Below are positions 56,386 through 64,000 of a DNA stretch of 64,000 nucleotides, piece after piece. The notes beneath the pieces are model-generated. The model was not told the DNA's origin, ran no database searches, and was given only the letters and a program-made list of their open reading frames with translations. Where the stretch lies: NCBI RefSeq assembly GCF_022682495.2, contig NC_071388.1, forward strand, positions 81,717,073 through 81,781,072. The letters are read 5' to 3'. Numbering within the stretch: position 1 is the stretch's first letter; every line of letters begins with the position of its first letter. The stretch comes from Desmodus rotundus (taxonomy: Eukaryota; Chordata; Mammalia; Chiroptera; Phyllostomidae). The position numbers and the translations under genes are program-made.

Positions 56386-56919
56386 TACTCACTTTATGTG
56401 AACTTCAGGGTTGTCACAGCTCAAATACTTTGTTAGTAGCTTTAACAGCTGTGCCCTGAACCCTGGGGGTGGGGCTCACAGCTACTCTAGGACATTCACA
56501 GTCCACATGTGTTCAAAGCAAAGTTTGTAGACTGGGGAACATTCAACACATACATAAACTATGATATTTCAATAGTAAATACATGACATCTGATTAATAA
56601 AAAAGCAAAGTCAGTTAAATAATTATTAGAGACATGATTATTGTTTTCTATATGACAGTTTCTAAAGGTACGATTTATATCATTATGGAAAGTTAAAGTT
56701 CTATTCACGTTAAATGGGGATCATCACACCCAGTCCTGTGCAACCCCAGCAGTGCCGTTCCCACAGACCCGTGGAGGTGCGATGTGCAAGCTGTGCCCCT
56801 CTCCGTGCCCAGATTTGAAGTCTGGAATTCAGTGTTTGATCAAAATGAACCTGGATGAGAAACGACACAGGATCTTTCATTGTATTGCATTTGTTTATAC
56901 TACTGAAAAGGTGCCTCTG
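56386..56919. other. Unassigned DNA
   Basis: Nothing is recognised here. Confidence 0.4.
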
Positions 56920-57335
56920 ATGATACATCGGTAAGATTATTTGATTATGAGTAACAGAAAAAAAATGATGACAGGCAAGATAGAAGTTTATTTCTAGGAC
57001 TGGCATGTTGCTTCATGGTGTCGAGGACCACACTGCTTTCCTGCTCCTCTGCCCTACTCAGCAGGTGGCATTCTACCACAGGACTGCCGAACCTCCAGCC
57101 GTCACGTCCACGTTCCAGACCGTAGGAAAGAGGGAAGGGCTAAAAGGATGTATGTCTCTCTAATGATGCATTTTGGAAACCCTTTTGTCTATATCTCATT
57201 GGGCCAAACTTAACTACATGATACAAGGGAGGCTCTGTGTATTCTGGCTAAAACTTATTGAGTAACTCAAGCAAAGGGGGTTAAGACTTCAACATATAAT
57301 TTTGGGGGACATAGTTCAGCCCCTGCCATTGTCCC
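56920..57335 (-). repeat. Old interspersed repeat, LTR-like, family uncertain
   Basis: 'gattatgagtaacagaaa...gcaagatagaagtttatttctagg' and, at the right end, 'gggttaagacttcaacatataattttgggggacatagttcagcc' resemble parts of old mammalian repeats. The second part looks like the reverse complement of a MaLR LTR start. Several relics may be concatenated. Confidence 0.35.
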
Positions 57336-57519
57336 TCTTTCTCCCACAGAGAATTGCCTGTGTATACTTGTGGCTTCTCCAAACTTCACAGCATCCGATT
57401 TTGCTTGCTGCTCCCCTGGCTTTTCTTGCATAGACATTTTCTGATTCTGCTTTTCTCTGCTTTATCTACTCCTACTTTCGGTGGCCCCTTTTATTCAACC
57501 TCCCCTGTGGCTTCAGACT

Positions 57520-57890
57520 CCAGGGATTCTACTGGACAGCTCAAGCACAACATGGCCAGAACTCAACCCTTTATATCTTTCACCCTCAATCGACTCCTTC
57601 TCTGTCTCAACAACAGCAACTGCTATCACAGTTCAGAACCAAAACTGTGCAGTCACCCTTCATACTTCTTGTTTCCTCACACCTGCATCCGATACAGCAA
57701 AACGTGTCAGTTGGCTCTAAGTTGACATGTAAATTCCCATTTCCAACTTTCCATTTTTCACCTTTTCAAAAAACTACCATCTAGTTCCAAGCTGCACTAT
57801 CTCTTGTACATAAATTACAACCATTTCTTCCTAACTCGTCTCCATGTTCTTATTTGTGCTTTAATTCTCCCCAGCTCCCTACAGTGATTA
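57520..57890. repeat. Old interspersed repeat, family uncertain
   Basis: 'caacatggccagaactcaacccttta', 'cagcaaaacgtgtcagttggctcta', 'gcactatctcttgtac' and 'cctaactcgtctccatgttcttatt' follow, in order, a common old mammalian repeat. I recognise its pattern but cannot name it with certainty. The 123-codon plus-strand frame here is not a gene. Confidence 0.4.
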
Positions 57891-58239
57891 GACATAATTC
57901 CAAGTAGTGGTGATGGTATACACATGTGTAAAAAGTCATTGGTCTATACGCTAAGGTTTTTCTCATTTTGCTTTATGTAAATTTTAAATTCAATTTCAAA
58001 GAATTCAGAGAACACATATATGCTTCAGTTCATTTCTCATCCGTGCTCGGAGCTTTGCAGTGGCAAAATATCACACTCCGAGTGCTCTGCAAGTTCTTAT
58101 TACATGTCCAGTCGAGCCCTCCCACTTCATTTGTCACTTTCTGTCACTTACGGGCCTTCTTAATATTTTCTGAATGCACTAAGTTAGTTTTTGTCGAGGG
58201 TCGTTTCCTCATTCTTCTTTTAAAATAATTTACTTTTGA

Positions 58240-58680
58240 AATTTTTCAATTGCAGTTTACTTTCTGCATCTTTTTGCATTAGTTTCCGTTGTACAGCATA
58301 GTAGTTAGACAATCATAGACTTCACAAATTGGTCTTCCTGACAACTGCGCACTCACCTGGCTCATGCATAGTTATGACAATGTTATCGACTACATTCCCT
58401 ATGCTGTACTTCATTTTGCTGTGACTAGTCTGTACCTACCTATCTGTTCTTAATCCCTCCACCTCTTCCACCCAGCCCCCAATCCCACTTACTTCTGAGT
58501 ATTTCCAGTCTGGTCTCTGTGTCTGTTTCATTTTTGTTTGTTTGTATTGTTCTTTAGAATCCACATTTAAGCAAAATCATGTGGTATTTGTTTATTTGTT
58601 TTTCTCTTTGACTTATTTCACTGGGCATAATATCTTCTAGGTCCACCAATGCTGTCACAAATGGTAAGATTTCTTTTTTT
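58240..58680 (-). mobile_element. LINE-1 3' end (end of ORF2 plus 3' UTR), old
   Basis: In plus-strand order, '...ctatgctgtacttcattttgctgtgactagtctgtacctacctatctg', 'tctgtgtctgtttcatttttgtttgtttg' and 'ttgacttatttcactgggcataatatcttctaggtccaccaatgctgtc' are the reverse complement of an L1 3' UTR and the SEI-type end of ORF2. It is 5'-truncated. Confidence 0.85.
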
Positions 58681-58749
58681 AATGGACATCGGACACTCTT
58701 TTTATTAAATTATGGTGTCTTCACTTTTTTAAGTATCATTTCTTTAGCA

Positions 58750-58950
58750 AAGGCCCTGCCTGGTTTGCACTTTACCAAATAGTATCCACTCTCTCACCTC
58801 CTCATTCTATACCTTCTTTCACTGCTTTCTTTTCCTTTACCAAATGATCATCTCTGGGTAGTCTATCTTCCCAAATAATGTAGTTTTTGACCCAGCACAA
58901 TGCTTAGTACAATGTTAATGTTCACTGTGCATTTGTTGAATGACTATATA
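58750..58950 (+). repeat. L2 3'-end fragment
   Basis: A pyrimidine-rich stretch leads into 'cccagcacaatgcttagtacaatgttaatgttcactgtgcatttgttgaatgac', the L2 terminal motif. Confidence 0.6.
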
Positions 58951-59012
58951 TAGATAGATAGATATGTATATAGTGATGTGTGTATGTATGTGTATATATA
59001 TATACATACACA
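58946..59012. repeat. (GATA)n / (TATG)n / (TA)n compound microsatellite
   Basis: Short runs of GATA, TATG and TA follow each other, a frequent sequel to the L2 tail. Confidence 0.9.
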
Positions 59013-60329
59013 CATCTCCAGAAAATTTTAGAAATTACTTTGATTACAATTTTGAGACCATTTCAAATAAATTTTAGAGTTTGAAATGTCTTCTCTTTGG
59101 CTTCAATTCTCCATTTTGCTTTATATGCAGAGCTCTAGCTTTAATGGAATCTACTCTTAATTCTTTGTAATTTAGACAGTTAAATTTTACCAAATTTGAT
59201 TAAAAATTTCTCTTGTTATGTACAATCAGGGAGATAAAGCTCATATGGCATATCCATGCTTCTTTTCTAAATATTTATGTAAATCAAGTCCCATTACTTG
59301 AAAGACATTATTCAATTGAAAGGATTATGCAAATGTCTAAGTGTCTTCACTTTATTTAAACAATGTGAATCCCAAAATATAGCCTATAATAAGTTTTTTC
59401 CAGTATTAAGATATTTGTGGAAAGTTCCCTATTTGTAAAAATAACACTCTGAAGGCTCTTTGTAAAGTAAAGGAGAGTTTTATGATGTGGATAATTGGTC
59501 TCTGAGTATCATCAGTACTTCATTAATCTTAAGAAAAATTTCAATGTCTTTGATCCTTTTTATATGTAAAAAACTCCTAATATAATGATAATAAAAATGA
59601 AATGATCACAAAGTAATTATATCACAGGGTCATTATAAGATGAAATAAAATGATTATAAGAGAATACTTCGTAAAGCACAATACTTTAAAAATGCTAGAA
59701 ATTGTCCTTTAAATCAAACAAGAAATATATGAGGGTCTATGATTTGAAACACAAGGGTCAAACATAAAAATAAATAATTATTTTAGCTCTAAAAAAAAAA
59801 ACATGTCAGAACTAAAAGTTACAGAAACTTTTGCAACCAGAAGTTGAGTGTTCTAGTAAATATAATGGGTACACCTTGACAATAAAAATCAGTTTTATAA
59901 TCACTTGCTTTTTTCCCCTAAGTTTTAATTTAATTGATTTTCTAGAAACTTAATTTTGGCATCATATTCTTAAGTTTTATTTCTCTATGGAGGAATTAAA
60001 AATGAGTCCTTATCTTTCTAATTCCTAAGAAATGTATTTCAAAGTGTTATCAGACTATAGAAAAATGAACTCATAGGATCCCAAATAGAAATAACTTAAT
60101 TATTTATCTATATATTATAACCACGTTTCTTCCCAGCCTATGAATACAAATAAAGTTGTACTTTATTTACTCACACAATAATGGCACAAGACCCCGTGTA
60201 CTTCCTTGCCATAATGCTGGTCAAGAGTGAAAACTCAGTGCCTCTGCTCAGGAACACCCGCTTCTTCGAGGCCAGGAGAGTGCTATGGCACACCAGGGGT
60301 CACTCCAGGCCTTCCCACTCTTTGAAGTC
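59013..60329. other. Unassigned AT-rich DNA
   Basis: Nothing is recognised here. Confidence 0.4.
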
Positions 60330-60964
60330 TGTGAGGGTTAATTTCATGTGTCAGCTCGACGGGGCTAAGAGTTGCTCAGATAGGTGATAAAAACTTTATT
60401 TTTGAGTGTGTCTGTGACAATGTTTCTAGAAAAGATTTCTATTAGAATCAATAAACTGAATAAAAAAGATCTGCCTTCACCAAAGTGGGCATGGCATCAT
60501 CCAAACCATTGAGAGTCCAAATAAAACAAAAAGGCAGAGGGAGGGTAAAGTTTCTCGCTCTCTTATTGAATTGAGGCAGCCATCTTGTGCCCTTGGACAT
60601 CAGAGCTCTTGCTCTTCAGTCTTAGGATGCCAGGACTTACACCAGTGATCCCCCTCTGCCCTTTTCTGGCCTTTTGCTTCAGACTGGGAGTTACACTATT
60701 GGCTACCTTGGTTCTCAGCCCTTTGGATCAGACTAAATTATACTGCCACCTTTCCTTGTTTGCTAGCTTGCGGAGGGAAAGTCATGGGATTTCTCAACCA
60801 CCATGACTACATGAGCCAATTCCTATGATCAATATCCTCTTCATCTATCTATCAGTTATGTATGTATCTATTTAATCTATTCATCCATTTATCCATCCAT
60901 CCATTCATCCAGCTATCCATATCCTATTAGTTCAGTTTTTTTCTGGAAAACCCTGACTAATAAA
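60330..60964 (+). mobile_element. LTR, MLT2-like (ERVL class), diverged
   Basis: It starts TGTGAGGGTTAATTTCATG, follows MLT2 (gtcagctcgacggggc, gagtgtgtctgtgacaatg, aacaaaaaggcagag), has an (ATCC)n/(ATCT)n-rich part at about 60,858-60,915 and ends 'tctggaaaaccctgactaataaa'. It is more diverged than the 20.8-kb copy and no matching 5-bp flanks were found. Confidence 0.82.
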
Positions 60965-62844
60965 GAGCTCGTGAACCTTTGGTTACAACCCTAGGAAAGA
61001 GTTCCTTCTCTCCATTAGTTCAAATTCTTGCCCCATAATCTATTCCAGGATTAACCCAACCCGAAATGACAGACAGTAGGTATATCCTTATACTTCAGAG
61101 GATAATTCCAGCTTCACTCACCAGGTCATAGACTTGACCCATGGCTTTGATGGGCCATTACAAATTAACCTGAGATTGATAAACTTCTGGAAATTGAACT
61201 GTGCAGCCTTTCTTACGATCACTTTATTACTTATATTAAAACCAGGCTGATACTAGATATTTTGAAAACTTTTAAAGTTTGTGCTGAATGACTATTCAAG
61301 CTGAATAGAGTTAATAAATCTTAGCAATAAAACTCATTTTATTAAAGGCTACCACTAACTAAGTACCTAACATTTTATAGTGTACCTAACATTCTTTATA
61401 ACTTAACTATAGGCAATAACTCATACATCTGTTAATTTTCATCTATCTATCTATCTATATATATATTTTGCTGCTCTTCAGAATAGACTGGTTATAACTT
61501 AGCGATCACGTCAATATGTCTTCAATAGCAATGCATTTTAACTTGCAGATTTCTTAAGTAAAAGATAACTTATAAGCATACATGTTCAGAAATATTGGGG
61601 TCTATTTGATAGGTGGTTGTGTATGTAATATATGTTGTCTTTACAGGTTAGTACTTCTACGGGAGATAACGGTCTCACCTGGAAACAAATCTTGTACTCA
61701 AGTGCTCTTTGTTCTTATCACTCTGCTATTAAATAATAGCCTAAGTATGTAAGAATGTTATGTAATAAAAGTTACTGGACTTGATTCCATTCTCAGATGT
61801 TCAAATTCATATTGACTTTAACTCTTTTAATCAGAACATCTATTATATTATTATTAATGTACATGTTCATGTACAAATGAGGCTAACTAGTCATACAGAT
61901 ATTAGCATAGCTGTGCACAGTCATTTAAAGTGAATTCTGGATAACTCTCTGAACATTTACATGAAAATGAAAAGAAATTGATATCCGATCAGATACCCCA
62001 AAGGATGTTCTTTTATCTCACTGTGCATTTCTTGAAGCTAACTTTAGGATCATAATGTTGAGGTGCAAATACAAAGAAATTTACAAATCCCCATACTTCA
62101 TAATGTACTTTTGTATCTAAGAGTCTGTCTAGTTCAGAGTGGAATCTCAATTAAAATTTATATTTGGAGTTAGGCAACACATCCTGGTATGCAGTTCTAG
62201 TTTTATGTATTTATTTGAAAAATACGCTGAGTGTCCTCACAAATAACTTGCCCACACTTAAGGATCACAAACACATTTGAATCTCTCCTGATCTTAGGAC
62301 AGGGTCCAGTGAAATCTAAAGCAAAGAGAGTGCTGTGAGATCTTTAGAGGACTTGCTAAGGGACAAAGAGTCTCATTATACCAACCAAATTTGATGACAT
62401 AAACTAAATTGTAGGGGGTCAGTGATTCCAAGTACAGTGAGGGCCTGCATTTGAACTCCATCCTTTTTAGTAAGATAACATTAGCACAGTTTTATCTCAC
62501 ATTTTAGGTAATCTGATATGCTCTCCGGGGTTTATGCAAACTTTGGGTGGTTATAGTCCACATCAGTCTCTGGGTCCTGCTTCTGCTGGACTAGGGCTCA
62601 CTCACTTCGGCATTATGAAGTCCACTGGTGACATTAATTTGAAGTTGATTCAGTGGGGTCATGGAGGGGAGGGAGACTGGAGATGAAGAGTAGGAGGAGA
62701 GGAAATAGAGGTATGAGGAAAGATTATTTTGAAGAGCTTTCTAGAAGGAAGATTGGTAAAATGGGGCTGTAGATGGAAGGTGACCTAGTAGCTAAAGAGA
62801 AATTTGTGAATATGGAAAATATTGAAGTATATTTCTACGTGAAG
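60965..62844. other. Unassigned AT-rich DNA with a short (CTAT)n
   Basis: A (CTAT)n/(TA)n tract lies at 61,440-61,467. No exon or repeat family is recognised otherwise. Confidence 0.4.
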
Positions 62845-63100
62845 AATAAAATCAGCTCACACTTACATAGTTTACCATGTGCCAGAAACAATGTTCTACA
62901 AGTGTCAATTTTTTTAATTCTCAATTTTCATGAAAAGCTTTTACCTTATAGATGAAGTAGACTCATAGCCAGGGTTAGTACTGGGCTCACAGACCTGCAC
63001 CCACTGCAGGGCGGGGCCAGGATTCCAATCCCAGCACTCCAGTTCCAGAGCCTGCACTCTCCTACATGGAAGGCACTGCCTCTCATGTAAAGAGGAGCGA
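62845..63100 (-). repeat. MIR SINE
   Basis: 'cacacttacatagtttaccatgtgccagaaacaatgttctacaagtgtcaatt', 'ttatagatgaagtagactcatagcc', then 'gggcggggccaggattccaatccc' and 'cagagcctgcactctc' match the reverse complement of MIR nearly end to end. Confidence 0.83.
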
Positions 63101-64000
63101 TCCTCTAGGGAGAGAGGGTAATGGGGAAAGAAGGGAGAATAATGCAGGAGCAAAGTCCTGCAGAATGAGAGGAGAGGGTTGGGATCAGTGTGTAAGAGGA
63201 AAGATCCAATCCTTAGAAATGAGAACAGTCTATTTGATGGACTATAGAGGAAGGGAAGTTGTTCGCCTTTGCTGGGGCTCCCTTCTAATTTTGGTTTTCT
63301 ATTTTCTGAGTGGAATAAGAGACAAGAGTGAAGTAGAGAGGGCTAGTGTTGAAAGTGAACGAGAGAGGAGAGTAGTGAAACATATGCAAAATAATGACTT
63401 CATTTCCCACCACAGATCCTGAAAAGGATTTCAACCAAATCAGGTAGCTCTAAAATTTAGGGCCGTGGTTACTCCTTACCACAGAGCTTGAATGACAACT
63501 GTCTGTGATGTGGTTACTTCCTTAGTTAGTGATCCAGGAATTCTCTTCTTTATGAGGCTTGAGCTACTTTATATGGCTGAATTTCATCAAAATAGAGGAA
63601 TGTCTTTTTTTCTAAAAATCTTATTAAGGTCATGTGTGAATTAAAACAAGGTTTCGAGGTGCCAAAGGAATAAATTGAAGCACTCCATGTGCCTCGTTAA
63701 AACAAAATACCACAATTGAAAAAGGATGAACCTTTAAACCCAATTGTCTGAGACCTCTCCCCAGGAAGTTTTATTTTTCTTCAGATTAAGCATGTCTTTT
63801 TATTTCCTTGGAAAGAGATCCGCTTGTAAAAGTGTTTCATGTGCGGGTTGAGTGCCATTACTTTGGTGTCACAGGAAAATGTGCAATCCTGTGTGAGTGT
63901 TCTCAGTGTCTCTCCTTCTCACTCCCTATCGAGACATGTCTTTAGCTCCTGCTCCACTAATGCCCGAGATACTTAAATGTATAAACACACTTGCTATGAA
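63101..64000. other. Unassigned DNA to window end
   Basis: A purine-rich open frame of 118 codons (63,066-63,422) overlaps the end of the MIR and shows no family resemblance. No exon call is supported. Confidence 0.4.

Noticed and set aside
1..64000. CRISPR arrays, bacterial operons, tRNA or rRNA genes
   Set aside because: The sequence is vertebrate nuclear DNA. The only tRNA-like segment is the degenerate head of the SINE near 23.5-23.6 kb, and tandem tracts are simple microsatellites.

Overview
This window looks like non-coding nuclear DNA from a bat (Chiroptera). It is AT-rich, I recognise no cellular exon, and nearly everything that can be named is a transposable-element copy. The bat call rests on a tRNA-derived SINE of the VES type (about 23,397-23,612, minus strand) and on LINE-1 copies with G-rich 3' UTRs. 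MIR, L2, MLT1/MST and MLT2 relics show a placental mammal. The longest open frames are fragments of LINE-1 ORFs or chance frames. The window is best read as intergenic or deep-intronic sequence.

Layout. 1-6.9 kb: mostly unassigned DNA with a (GA)n tract, a MIR, a CpG-richer patch near 3.5 kb and a very short L1 3' end at 4.35 kb. 6.9-9.3 kb: a stack of old elements, in which an L1M ORF2 scrap abuts an ancient ORF2-less L1/HAL1-type element that is itself split by a mariner-like transposon remnant. 10.1-11.5 kb: a fairly young, 5'-inverted ('twin-primed') L1 with a 19-bp target-site duplication (TSD). 16 kb: a truncated L1 with signs of a 3' transduction. 19.7-21.4 kb: an unassigned LTR-like block, then an MLT2-like solo LTR with a 5-bp TSD. 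22.8-31 kb: an old unassigned repeat, the bat SINE, a long L2 fragment, MIRs, a 21-nt C-run and an L1 3' UTR scrap. 34.9 kb: an MST/MLT1-like solo LTR.

35.9-44.25 kb is the centrepiece: an essentially full-length but dead LINE-1 on the minus strand (5' UTR, ORF1, ORF2, 3' UTR). Its ORF1 is split by a 2.4-kb L1-derived element that has its own 5' UTR, ORF1 and 3' UTR but no ORF2. A second copy of that ORF2-less element lies at 51.06-53.48 kb and is flanked by a perfect 20-bp TSD, so the 2.4-kb unit transposed as such. The pair forms a HAL1-like ('half-L1') non-autonomous family. The rest (44-64 kb) holds L1M ends, two more MLT2-like LTRs, MIR and L2 relics and unassigned DNA.

How the parts relate: the ORF2-less elements encode at most the L1 RNA-binding chaperone and would depend on the reverse transcriptase/endonuclease of full-length L1s, as would the SINE. 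All element ORFs seen here carry stops or frameshifts. Family names rest on recognition by eye; no database search or alignment program was run, and old-repeat boundaries are approximate.
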